From positions 512,207,034 through 512,271,033 of the forward strand of contig NC_081415.1 of the NCBI RefSeq assembly GCF_030272615.1: a stretch of DNA of 64,000 nt, in the 5' to 3' direction. Under the pieces are notes generated by a model, which was not told the origin of the DNA, made no database searches, and saw only the letters and a program-made list of their open reading frames with translations. Source of the DNA: Cryptomeria japonica (taxonomy: Eukaryota > Streptophyta > Pinopsida > Cupressales > Cupressaceae). Below, piece after piece: positions 12,414 through 23,898 of the stretch; within the stretch, counting starts at the first letter, position 1, and every line of letters starts with the position of its first letter. The translations under genes were made by a program, and so were the position numbers.

Positions 12414-15400
12414 ATGGCACCAAGAAGATAATTAACTGGAAAAGTAAATTAGCAGGATAGGAATATTTGTGATGATTTTTTGGAGTAGTTAACTATGTCA
12501 ACCAATGTCGGGGCCAAGGCTAAAGAATTGGTACCAAAGAACCCTCGTCTGAGAATTGGGGATGGGTTATATGACAAAGGTAACTGGTTGAGGGATCCAC
12601 AAATAGGAATGTCTAGTTTAGGACTGTTCAAGGTAGATTTTGGTTAGAGAAATTCCCTTGCCCCCTCAAATAGTATTTGAGAATTGGATGTGCGGAAGCT
12701 TATGGTCCCTGGTTTATTCATGGATGTAGATTTGTTACCTCTGATTGCACAAAACTATGACCCTATTTCTAGATGTATCGGAAGTGTGAAGTGATTAGCC
12801 CTGGTCGAAATAAATGATGATGAATTCAGAAGTGTTTTTAAGCTCAGTGTTAGCCCATTAACCTAATGATGATGTATTGGGAACTTTGTCAAATTTTTTG
12901 AGAAGATGCTGAGAAAAACGTGCTGACCCATTACATGCTGATGATTGCACAGATTCTAAACCCTTCTCTGGCAATAACATTTGATTATGCTCCCTACCTC
13001 ACTGATGTAATTCATGCAGGGCTAGTAGGGATAAAAAATGGTAAGGTTGATAGGCCATTTGGAAGGTATTCTCTTCTAATCAACATGTTTTTGTTCAAGG
13101 GTACTGACTATTTTGCAAAAGAAATGGATTTTGTTAAGGTGAAAGATAAGGAAGAGATGCCTGTTCAACTTTGGAGTACTATTTTGTCTTGGTATAGAGA
13201 GGATGCTAGCCTTTTAAAGTTTGTCAGATGCTTTGCATCTAAGATTAGGGTTCTTTTGTGCACAAAAAACCCTAGGATCCCTAAGGGTCTCTTGGAATTC
13301 CTCAAGCCTAAAGAGTTTGTTGAGGGTATTAAAATTGTTCATAATTGGGGAGACATTTATTTATACCCCATTTCTATAGTTTTTAGAGTGTATGGTTTCA
13401 GAGGCACTCCATATTTACTACCTTATCAAGACCCACTAAAGGTAGGAATTGCTAAAGTCCTAAGACAAATTGGAGGTGTACAAAAGGTAGAGCTAAAAAA
13501 TAGGGGTAAAGGGATTATTTTCCCAACCATAACCGTGGCTCATCATTTTGTGATTACTAAAGGTGGCTGGAGATATTTTGAAGATTTCTTTAAGCCATAT
13601 ATGTTGTCAACTGCAGTTTCAAGATGTGCAGACCCCGAGGACTTCTTCAATGACATGTTTAGAAAAAGAACAGTTTTTAAAGGTAGGCCTCACCAATTTC
13701 AGTTCCCTAAAGATCTAATCAGAAATGAATTTAGTTTGGATGAGCAAGAACTGAGGAAAGAGAAGTGGGTTGCATATAAAAGGGCTCTTGATTTCATTCA
13801 TCAGTTTGATAGCAGTTATGACCCTCTCTCTAGTTTCAATCCCTTTGAGGAAAAAATAAAATTCTTAATTATTTATTTTGAAAGAAAAAAGGGAGGTTAT
13901 AATGCAAAATGATCCTGACAGGGTTGAACTGGTCCTAGCTAAGCATGCCTTTGCTAAGGCTATCCAACTTGGTGATTATGTGATGCATAAGAAATCAAAG
14001 TATAGTGTGATGATTCCAGTGATAGGTGAGCCTTCCACTTCAAGAGGGAAAAGAGCAATAGAAGATATCATTGACATCCAAGATTCCCCTAAAAGGAAAA
14101 GAGTTGGGAAGGAAGTGCAAATTGGTGAACCTCTCTATTCTCCATCTCAATCCCCTATCCACATAGGAGATGAGCAAGTGGTGGCTGAACAATTGTTTCA
14201 GTTAGGGAGTCTTGAGGAGATTGCCTACACATATGAGGAGACACAAGAGGGGATGCCAGAAGAGCCACCTAGTGCTGAAATGAACTTGACGGATGGTGAG
14301 CTAAAAGGCAAAGAGTTAGACCTTACTGTCAAGCAATCCAGTGAGGAATTCTTGGCTAACAACAATTTTGTTACAACAGGGGCTTTCATGCAATTTGTGT
14401 GGAAGAAAAATATGGAACAATTTAAAGCAAGATGTGAGCAAAGGAAGAGTGAATAGCCTCACAGAGATGTAACTCAAGTGAAACAAGAGGTAAAGCAAGA
14501 AATGATTGAAGAGTTTAAGACCATTACTCCTGAGAAGGGAAGAGAGATGGTGTCTAAGGCTAGTGTTTTAGTCCTCCCTGAATGGGATATAGCTGATGCT
14601 TTGGTTCTTAAAGCAGTAAGGAAGGAAACTAAACCTATGGAAGGAGTGAACTTCAACAAAGATAATGTTGCTCTAGTCATGTGGTCACTGAGGAAGGATG
14701 AGAATAAAAGGAGGAAAACTGTATCAGATTCTAGTCTCCTAGGAGGCATGATTGTAAAAAGAGTCCAAGATACAGGGGTGGTGGAAGCATCAAGCATAGT
14801 GTTGGAAATTGCAAAGTTCAATGTGGTAGTAGAAGAAAATGAGGCAAAAGAAAACGCTAATCTCCAATTAAAATTGGAAACCATCTTAAAGGCTTATAAC
14901 GAGGCCAAAGAAGGAGTAGCCAATAGAGTCAACATTATTGCTAGACTTCAAAGTCAATTAGCAAGTTAGTACCATCCAGGTGAATCCTCTACTCTCATGA
15001 TAGTCTCCTCTCCAGCAAGACCTCCACCTACAAGTCCTATCATAGAATACCCCCCTTCTCCTATGCCTTCTAGTTTCCAATCAGCCAAAACTATTCAACA
15101 TGAGTTGGAGAAGTTCAAACAGGCTCAAGCCTTGTTTGCAAGCAAGTATGAGGAAAAGGTAAGAGCCACAATTTTGAAGTTTGTTGATTTAGTTAGGCCC
15201 TCTATTGTTCACATTTATATGAAGAGGATTCTGAATATTTTGACCAAATTAAGAGAGGATGAAACCACCTTGGAACCAATTCATAATAAATGGATGACTA
15301 GAGGTAAAGAATAAGAGCTCGTGTGTTCATCCAATGCAAATGCAGAGGAAAATGATAATCTCAGGTCCACTAGTGAATTCATAATTCAAATGAATATATT

Positions 15401-15859
15401 CTCAGAGGAAAGGGCAGGTGTAAAAAGAAAGGCCCAACTATATACAAAGGAATATTCTGATCACAAATATGAATTATTTCCAAGGGGTTTTGCTGGTCCT
15501 ACTCAGTTAAAAGAGGAGAAGGCATGGCTAGAAGAGCTGGACCACAAGTTGTCCCAAAGGGTTAATGACATCATTAATAATAATGACACATCCTTATTTG
15601 TCAAAACAGTTGAAGAAATTGAAAAGGTGAAATCACACTATGGTTTCACGGAAACAAAAATTGGGAATTAAGGGTCACGTAGAAAAGGCTAGAAGGAATG
15701 AAGAAGAAAATTGTTAGCTTCGCTTGGCCATGTGATGATGTGTTCCAAGAGTGGAATGACAAGTATATTAGGCAAAAGGAGGATCTTCCAGAATAGGTAG
15801 AAGAGGTTGCAACAAAACAACAAATGGAAGAGGTCGTTGATATTGAAAAGGACTTGTAA
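12414..15859 (+). pseudogene. LTR-embedded ORF of element C, 5' copy
   Basis: The frame starts at ATG 12414 (start MAPRR), just after TTATACAG, and ends at TAA 15857-15859. It has several stops and shifts, a deletion near 12860, and a long intact run at 12920-13912. Recognisable in order are LVEINDDEFRSVFKLS near 12800, then WELCQIF and a hydrophobic stretch with GRYSLLINMFLFKG near 13060-13100. FRVYGFRGTPYLLPY lies near 13383-13430. A charged linker with a KRKR signal near 14090 follows, then a long Lys/Glu-rich coiled coil from about 14480 to 15700. No retroviral enzyme motif is present. The VxGFxGxPxxLP box and the coiled-coil tail match the LTR ORFs of N and ORF E. Confidence 0.7.
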
Positions 15860-16770
15860 CCATTTCTTGGAGAACATTGCGGTTTGTAACAGACCTTTCT
15901 AGGAATGTCCGAAGCTTGTATGCATCCATGATGTTATAAATGGATACCAGGACTAGTATAAAAAAGATCACAAGAATTTTGTAAAGAACCTTTGGCAAAA
16001 TATATTTAGGACCCTTTTTATGGTTTTAAAGAGATTGCTCTAAGTTATGTAATATTTTCAGAAATAAATATGAATATACAGATCAAAGTTTTAGGCCTAA
16101 ATTTCTTTCTCTTCTGGTGTGCACTCTTTAGTTTGCTGGTTTGATTTGGATAATCTAGGGTTGTTCGAATGAGCATGGATTGTAAGGAAATCTTATAGAC
16201 ATTATTTCTGGCTTTTCTCTTTAGGAGAGGAATTAAATGTGCATCAAATACTTCTGTCAGCAAGTCTATTGTTTGTCGCTATGAATTTGATGAATTGTTT
16301 TAGTTGAATGGGAGAGGATCTATATATATCTTAGGTATGTATGGGATTCACAAAAGCTGAAATGATGAGATGTATGTGAGTGTTCAATTTTGAGAATTAT
16401 TGTTTGATTTAGGTGACTGTGGCCCAGATAAGGTGCTGGTATCAAATTGTAGGACTTCTTTCTATCTTTTCTTGAAGATCAATACTGAAAAATGAATACA
16501 AGTTTTTCCTTTAATGTTTCAGTTTCAATGAGGTGATGAAGTCCATAGGTTTTTTGGCACTAGTTTATTGTAGATCTTGAGTTTTAAGTGTGAAAATATT
16601 CACAGAAGGTATAGCCACCTGAACTTTGGATAAGTTCAAAGTGTAGAAGGTCTCAAAACCTTGTTATATGTTACTCTTGAGTTCAATTTCCCTGATCTTT
16701 TCATTTGTAGACAGAGGTTGTTTATTTCTTCCAGGAAGGATAGAAGGGAAATCAAAATTTGAGACCAACA
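15860..16770 (+). other. Non-coding end of the C 5' LTR
   Basis: About 900 bp between the embedded ORF and the LTR end, almost unchanged in the 3' LTR (29496-30409). It contains TATATATCTTAGG near 16321 and T-rich runs. I expect the transcript 3' end or R region to lie here, but cannot place it. Confidence 0.4.
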
Positions 16771-16774
16771 AGAG

Positions 16775-16793
16775 TGGCGACTCTACTAGGGAG
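16775..16793 (+). other. Primer-binding site of element C
   Basis: TGGCGACTCTACTAGGGAG lies four bases after the 5' LTR end. It starts with TGG, as needed to pair with the CCA end of a tRNA. It has the form (TGGCGACTC-ACT-GGGGA) known for Ogre/Tat elements, usually attributed to tRNA-Arg. The tRNA identity is from memory of that family. Confidence 0.75.
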
Positions 16794-17084
16794 AGTCATA
16801 GTGTGTTACATTCTATAGATTGGTGCCTAAGATTAGTTCCGAAATTTGTTTGAATATCTGTGTTTGTGGTAGATCTTATTTTTTTCTCTTGTGTATTTTT
16901 CTCTTCTCTAGAAATTCTCCCCATTTTAAAAGTCGTTGGAAGAGATTTGTTAAGCTTGCTTTCTCGTTTCCCCACATTTTGTGTGGGTGGTGACTCTGAC
17001 AAGTATAACTAGTCCTTTTAAATAAGTGTAACTTTTTTAAAGAAAACAAGTATAATTCAAAGAGGAAGGAACACCAGGTCTTTC

Positions 17085-19660
17085 ATGAGGAAGCATCCTC
17101 ATGAGAATTTGCAAGAGGGACTACCTGAAAAGGCATAAAGAGGCCAAAAATGATCAGTTGTACATGAGCCATCTAATGCATCTTGGGTGAAAAAGAGAAT
17201 CAATACAGGTAAGTCATCTGAGAGACCCGTCTATGCAAATTCAAATTCTTCTTCCCGCAAATCTGAACATGATATTTTAGGCTTCCATTCTAGTCTGTTT
17301 GAGAATATTGAAGATGTCCAAGTTGCAAATTAGGGGATCTCCCATGCTAGTTTCTCTGGGAAGGACAAAAATAGTTCAAACATTAAGAGAGATTTTGTAC
17401 CTAGGACAATTGATGGAAACATCAGTTTAATTGATATTGACCAAGTCAATGTGTCAAACTCTGAAGAAATATTCCCTGATGAAGAAAAGGTATCCCAAGA
17501 AATTGAAGTCCTGAATAGAAGAGTCCATCATTTAATTTCCTTAAGAACACAAAAGGAAGTAGATAAAGAAAGAGAGTTAAAAGCAAAATTGATGGAGAGA
17601 GATAGGCTTTTGAGACAAATAGTTGATCTTGAGTTATTTACCCAAGAGAAAGCCAAGAGTGAAGAAGAAGGTCCAGTCATCAGAGAAATTTTAGTTCCCA
17701 AAACTAAACCTACATATAAATCTGTTGTGCAACCAAATAGGGAAGTCCTTAGTGACCCACAACCTATTAGAATTAATGTAGATAAGGGGAAGCAGAAGTG
17801 CATGGAAGATGGGTTTGGATCTAAGACTATAGCGGAAATCTCTCACATGTTATCTACACATGAAAGGGAGATGGAAAGGATGAGGAAAGAGAAAGAAGAT
17901 TTGCAAATAGAGTTGGAAAAGGCTAAATTAGAAGTAGCTAATTGGGAAGTTAAAAAAAAATTAATTATCTAAAAGCTCCTCCTATAAGTTTTCCCTCAGC
18001 AGACCTGAATAAACCTGTTCCTTAGCAAGCTTCACTTCCTCTAGTTAAAATTCAGCCAACCTTCCCTATTAGCACTACCATAGCCCATCAAGCCCCTATT
18101 ACTAACCAAGGTAACCAAATCCCTCTAACTCATGGCCCTAATGTAAGAATGAACATGGGAAATAATCTTGTTGCTAATCAATTCCAGAGAAGACCTATTA
18201 ATTTGGAGTTATACATACAACTCTTCTTTGATGAAATCCCAGGGTACCCCAACCATTTTCTTATAGAATTAAGGGGTAGACTCCACAAATTTGCTAGCAA
18301 CAATGCAATCAATGCATAAGAGCACTTAAAATATTTTGGTGAATTGATAAATGACTATGAAATTATAGATGAAGATGTAGATGATGCAAGGGATTGGTAT
18401 AGAGGTCTCCTTGTGAATAGCATTGGGTCTTGGGAAGATTTTAAAAATTGCTTTCAAGAACAATATGGTGATAAGACAAATGTGAGTTTTATGTTCAATG
18501 AGTTCAACAATATTAGAAAGTTTGATAATAAAATTGTTATAGATTTCAATGCTAGATTCCAGAAAGAAATGCATAGGCTCTATCAAGTAATGAGGTTAGA
18601 TGATAACATGTGTCTAAATACTTATTACAATGCTTTTGATTCTAAAATGGCCTATATTCTGAGGGATAAAAATCCTCATAGTCTAAGAGATGCATTTAGA
18701 ATTGCCATCAACATGGAGAGTAATAGGAAAGCATTTGGGAAAGTAGGGAGGAGAACTGATGGTAGGTTGTGGCAAGAATCAAAACAACAACCTAATAAAG
18801 TTTCTAAAGAGGAAGAAAAAATAGAGAAACTAGTGATAGCCATGCAAGATCTTACTGCCAAGGTGAGTAAAAGTGATAAGCCTCATTATAATTGGCAAGA
18901 CAGGCCTCCTAGGTTGCATGACATGCCTTAGAAAACTACTTGGAAGGACAGTAAGCCTCAAAATGAGAAGCCAAAGAATACTCAGAACCAAGATACCCCG
19001 GATCCTTTAAAAGGAGGAAATGTTCATAACATGGAGAATACTCCTTGGTGCATGGCTTGTGATGGACCACATTCTCCTCATCAATGTGCTATAGCTCAAG
19101 CACTTGAAGAATCCATGAGACAAGAGGTTGAGCCTGATATAAATATGTTTGAAACCATTATTGAAAGTGATGATGAATCATTACAAAGTGAATCTAGTGA
19201 TTGTGATGTGTTGAATAGCAAAAGATCTTACCAAAGACAATTGACAATTGATTAGCACCCCACTTTGAATGTGGTAACAATTGAAGATGAAGAAGTTCAT
19301 CTCAGAAGACCCAGTGATGAAGAAGTAAGAAATCTTACTAAGGCTACCATAGCCAAAGCCAAGCATAATTATAACTTGAGAAGTACTAAGAAGGATGGGG
19401 ATCAAGGTGAACCTGGCTCAATGTTCATAAAAGAAGTATCCCAAAAGAAAGCAACAAGTAATACCACCCTGCCTTAAGATTGTCAAGAAAAGAAGAACCA
19501 AATTAAAGATGTAGCCAAGGGAATGGATGGTAGTGCTACTGGTGACATACAAGGAATAACCACAATGAAGAAGGAAAGTCAGCCTAAGACAGAGAAAGTT
19601 AAGACTACCACAAAGTTGACTAATAGTTCCACTTTTGATATGACTCAGGTCCTTGCCTAG
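17085..19660 (+). pseudogene. Element C gag
   Basis: A frame in phase from ATG 17085 can be followed with stops (for example 17328-17330, 17970-17972, 18316-18318, 18929-18931, 19252-19254). The N-terminal part is coiled coil (residues about 120-295). A proline/asparagine-rich linker follows, then the gag core (LYIQLFFDEIPGY near 18210; ARDWYRGLL and W-E-D-F-K-x-x-F near 18385-18460; FNARFQKEM near 18545). A zinc-knuckle-like CMACDGPH...C lies near 19054. The protein packages element RNA. The start is chosen because no earlier in-phase ATG follows the PBS closely; the first codons are uncertain. Confidence 0.75.
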
Positions 19661-20172
19661 ATGAAGATCATAGTACCATTGATAGAATTATTGAAAAAAA
19701 GGAACATAGAGAAGCTGCTTTATCTTTATTTTCTAAGATATCTGACAGTAGCACAACTTTGCCTTCAGGTTCAAGAAAGGATGAAAAGGATCATGAGCTA
19801 CAAACTCCAGAGGTATATGTTGGAACAACTATTACACAAGAACCCTCACAGGTTGATCCTTTCTATGTTACTTTATTAGTAAATAACCAGTTAATTAAGA
19901 ATTGTATGATAGATTCTAGTGCAGCTGCAAATGTGATGCCATATGGTGTCATGAAAGAGTTGGGGTTGTCAGTGAGCATAGTCTATGGGAAGTGTTATTA
20001 TATGGACAACAAAGAAGTGCCAGTGATAGGTACAATGAAAGATGTGGAAGTGAAAATAGCAGCATTCCCTGAAGCAACATATAAGATGGATGTTATTGTA
20101 ACTAATACAAAACCTCACTATGGCATGTTGTTATCTAGACAGTGGGAAGAAAAAGTAGTTAGAAATGTTTAG
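19661..20172 (+). pseudogene. Element C aspartic protease
   Basis: A frameshift in an A-run near 19695 separates gag from this part. From about 19700 the frame is open to a TAG at 20170-20172. The retropepsin fold is visible: the substrate-binding stretch YVTLLVNNQLI, the active-site segment CMIDSSAAANVMP (the usual D-S/T-G is D-S-S here), and the flap-like and C-terminal GMLLSRQWEE segment. The protease would cut the gag-pol polyprotein. Only the TAG separates it from the RNase H that follows in the same frame. Confidence 0.75.
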
Positions 20173-21072
20173 TTGGATCTATCATATGCTACTATCCATA
20201 TTAATGGAAGCCATGTTAAATTGTATAGAGAACCACGTGCCCCTAGGGTGATTGAGAAAGTAGACCCTAGTATGCTAAATTGTATGATTGATGTGGATCT
20301 AGACAATTTTAGAATACAACCAATCTTGCCTCAATTGAAAAATATTGATTCTATTGTGACTGAATTGGAATCCCAACAACATGGTTTGTGGCACATGTAT
20401 TTTGATGGTTCTTGTTCTAAAGAAGGATCTGGAGCAGGAGTTCTCTTTTTATCCCCATTAGGTATAACCTTCAAGTATTCTTTCTTGTTAGCCTTTCAGT
20501 GTACAAATAATATTGCTGAATATGAAGCCTTGTTATTGGGGCTTGAAGTTGCAAGAAGGCATGGTATTCAATTGTTAAGAGTGTTAGGAGATTCAGAATT
20601 GGTTGTTTCTCAGGTTAGAGCTAAATATGTATCTAGGAATGATAGACTAAAAAGATATAAGCATGCAGTGTGGGATGTGATTGAACATTTTAATGCATTC
20701 TCTATTAATTGGATAGAAAGGTCAAAGAATATCATGGCTGATTTCTTAGCAAACATTGCATTGAAGAATGATGATATTACACTAACCGGTGTATCCATAG
20801 TAGAGATAAAAGCTAGGCCTACTATTCCTAATAATGTATATAATTGGCAAGTGTTTGAGGATGATGAAGACATTCTCAGATTCATACAATGCATTGATGA
20901 CTATGATGGACAAAAAGTTGATTGCAATGCATTGGTAGAAGTGGTGGAAGATAAGGAAACCGTGTTTGGGAATGACTTGGTTCAATTGGTAACTAACAAA
21001 ATACATAGAGGATTAGTAGAGTTGGAAGGCATGTTTAGTTACAATGATAGTGGGGACAGAATCATCCCCTAA
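20173..21072 (+). pseudogene. Element C RNase H (additional type) placed before RT
   Basis: A type I RNase H domain with all expected carboxylates: MYFDGSCSKEGSGAGV (first Asp, near 20395), NNIAEYEALLLGLE (Glu, near 20510), LGDSELVVSQV (Asp, near 20585) and ADFLANIA (last Asp, near 20740). The AEYEALLLGL/GDSELV style is that of the 'archaeal-type' extra RNase H of Tat elements. It would remove RNA from RNA:DNA hybrids. It lies in frame directly after the protease and before RT. The only other RNase H, after RT, lacks the catalytic Asp. About 100 residues of linker follow before the stop near 21070. Confidence 0.85.
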
Positions 21073-22259
21073 GTTAGTCTACATTGGAAAAAAATTGTCT
21101 CCTCATGTTAGAGTTAACCTTATTAACTTATTGAAAAGATATAAGCATGTCTTTTCTTGGTCTTATGAAGATCTAAAGGCATATAGATAGGATCTGTTTT
21201 AGCATGAAGTCCCTTTGCTTCTAGATGCTAATCCTTTTAGACAGAAACAAAGACCTATCAGCCCCTTGCAGGAATCTAAAATGCAACAAGAGTTAACCAA
21301 GTTGAGGGAAGAGGGAATCATTAAGCCTATAATGTTGATTTCAGGAACCTGAATGTTGCTTCTTTAAAAGACAATTATTCTTCTCCTAATATGGAAGCAA
21401 TGTTGCAAAGGGTGACTGGTTGTGACCTATTGTCTATGATGGATGGATTCTTAGGGTATAACTAGGTGTTAGAATAAGAATCTAAACAATTCAAAACTGC
21501 TTTCACCACCCCTTGGGGAACATACATGTATGTCAAAATGCCTTTTGGTTTGAAAAATGATGGAGCTACTTTTCAGAGGGCAATGGATGTAGCTTTCAAG
21601 GAATTCCTCAATATTATCATGGTAGTATATCAAGATGATTAAACATGCTTCTCTAGAAGGGAGGATGACCAATGTGGACACTTAGAACAGGTTTTCAATA
21701 AAGCTCTGGAATTTGGAGTATCCTTAAATCCTAAAAAAGTGTCATTTGTTGTTACTGTAGGGAAGTTGTTAAGGCACATTGTCTCCAAAGAAGGAGTAAG
21801 AATAGACCCTGAAAGAATTGAGGCTATAAATAATGTGCCTGAGCTGAAGAATGTTAAAGGTATCCAATCTTTCTTGGGCAAAGTAAATTTTGTTAGAAGA
21901 TTTATTGCAAATTTTGTAGAGATAGTCAAGCCCATTGTTAAACTGCTTAAAAAGGATACAAAGTTCTGTTGGGATGAAGAAGCTTCAAAGGATTTTGATG
22001 AAATTAAAAGGGCTAATCAGGAGGCACCAATGTTGAAATCCCTTGACTATAGTAAGCCTTTCTCTTTGTTTTCTTTTGCTTCATATCACACAGTGGCTGC
22101 AGTTCTTTTACAAAAGGATAATGAAGGATATGAATATCCTATAGCTTTTTATAGCAAATCTTTACAGGCTACAAAGTTAAAGTATGAAATTATGGAGAAG
22201 CAAGCATATGCTTTGGTCAAGGCTGTTAAAACTTTTAGGCCATATCTTGTAAATGCATG
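21073..22259 (+). pseudogene. Element C reverse transcriptase and degenerate RNase H
   Basis: RT motifs are present: the N-terminal LREEGIIKPI (21308), DFRNLNVASLKDNYSSPN (about 21336-21395), DLLSMMDGFLGYN (21425), FKTAFTTPWGTYMYVKMPFGL (21490-21550), the catalytic YQDD (about 21628) and FLGKVNFVRRFI (21870). A deletion just after GIIKPI removes the VPV-KKNG segment and shifts the frame. Stops follow YQDD and others. The connected RNase H (FSLFSFASYHTVAAVLLQKD, about 22065) lacks the D-A-S active-site Asp, as in Tat elements, whose original RNase H is inactive. Not functional. Confidence 0.85.
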
Positions 22260-23690
22260 AGTAATTGCTTATGTCCCACATGCGGCTGTCAAAGATATTC
22301 TATCCCAGTATGAGGTTGCAAGTAAAAGGTGTAGATGGATAACCAGAATCCAGGAGTTTGATTTAGAGATTAAGATCACTAAATTGGTGAGAAGCTTAGG
22401 CCTTGCTAAGCTGATGGCTGGATCAAACCTTCTTGATGTTGAAGTGAATAATGTTGAAGCTGAGAACATCTTGGTCACCAATATTGAGACACAGCCCTGG
22501 TACTCAGAGATAGTACATTTTTTAAGAGATGCAACATTTTCAGAAGGGATGACCCATAACTAGAGACGAACATTGAAGTTGAAGTCACAAAAGTATGTCC
22601 TCATTCCGGGTGATCTGTTTTGGTAGAATAGAGATGGGGCATTGCTAATGTGTTTGGATAAATCCCAAGCTAAAAGAGTGTTAACTAAAATGCATAATGG
22701 AGTGTGTGGAGGTCACTACTCTACCAAGGCAACTGTTGGTAAGATATTTTGGGCTGGATATTATTGGCCTACTTTGTTTAAAGATGCCCATGAACATGTC
22801 CAGAGATGTGACCCATGCCAGAAGTTTTCATCAAAATTGAAGTATGAGGGTGCTTTACCCCTTTACCCAATCATAGTGGAAGCTCCCTTTGTCCAATGGG
22901 GCATTGATTTTATTGGAGAAATAGTTGAGAAATCAGGAAGAGGTCATAGGTGGATTATAGTAGCCACTGATTATTTCACCAAGTGGATTGAAGCTATACC
23001 CACTAGGAGAGCCACAAGTAAGGTTGTTATTGACTTCTTGATGGATAATGTCATAACCAGGTTTGGTGTTCCTATGAAATTAGTAATGGATAATGCCATG
23101 AGTTTCAGATCAAAAGAGTTCGTTGAATTTTGCACCAGTCATGGGATAATTATGTCATATTCTTCACCATACCATCCTCAGGGTAATGGGCAAGCTGACT
23201 CAAGTAATAAGAGCCTCTTGAACATTTTTAAGAAAATCCTGGAAGATAATAAAAGGTCTTGGGATCAAAAGTTAAAATTAGCTCTATGGGCTGACAGGGT
23301 TACTGTCAAGAAAGCGATTGGGGTTTCACCTTTTGAATTAGTTTATGGCACACAATCTAGGGTGCCAGTCAATAATCTTCTTCCAGTGTATAAGTTCCTG
23401 CAAGCTAAAGACATGGAGTTATCTAAACCTATGGAAGACCAGATGATTCAGATGGTGGAGGTAGAAGAAATTAGAACCTTGGCTCACAAGAGGAATTTGA
23501 AGGTCCAATTGCAGTCTAAATATTTATTTCACGAAAGAATCTTGTTGAGAAATTTTCAAATTGGTGATGTGGTTCTTCAATGGGATACGAAAGGACAAGA
23601 TAAAGGAAAAGACAAAAAATTTGAGTCACTATGGATAGGCCCCTCTGTGGTTTATGATCTAAATGGAAAGGATTCTTATTTTTTGTAGAA
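22260..23690 (+). pseudogene. Element C integrase
   Basis: An HHCC zinc-binding part (HNGVCGGH and CDPC, 22691-22820) is followed by the DDE core. The first Asp is in WGIDFIGEI (near 22905) and the second in VMDNAMSFRSKEF (near 23085). The position of the catalytic Glu reads NGQADSSNK (near 23185), an Asp where Ty3/gypsy integrases normally have NGQAE. A GIGVSPFELVYG-type box and a C-terminal basic domain follow. In-frame stops lie at 22561-22563 and 22624-22626, with a TAG at 23686-23688. The enzyme would insert the cDNA. The linker 23691-23898 before the 3' LTR shows no clear polypurine tract. Confidence 0.85.
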
Positions 23691-23898
23691 TATGAATGAT
23701 GAGGTACAAGAGTTTCCAGTGCATGGATGATTCCTATAAATTTACTTCTCTTAATGTCCATGCAAAGTAGGTCTTAGTCTGTACATTTTTATGTTTGCTT
23801 TTGTTGTTGTTTTTTAGGCTTAGGTTTTGGTCTATTCTCCAGAGCGTTTTTGAATTCTTGTGTTGATCTTGCAATCAACCATCCGTAGTCAAAGCTGT

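Larger units (their letters stand above)
10457..16770 (+). repeat. 5' LTR of element C, 6314 bp
   Basis: It begins TGTTATCACTATTT and ends TTTGAGACCAACA, and aligns with 23899-30409 along its entire length. It is about 200 bp shorter than the 3' LTR. Most of that is one deletion of roughly 170 bp near 12850-12870, inside the embedded ORF, plus one of about 20 bp near 13890. Layout: a U3-like part with degenerate units of about 130 bp (10800-12090), the large ORF (12414-15859), then about 900 bp of non-coding DNA up to the end. Confidence 0.9.
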
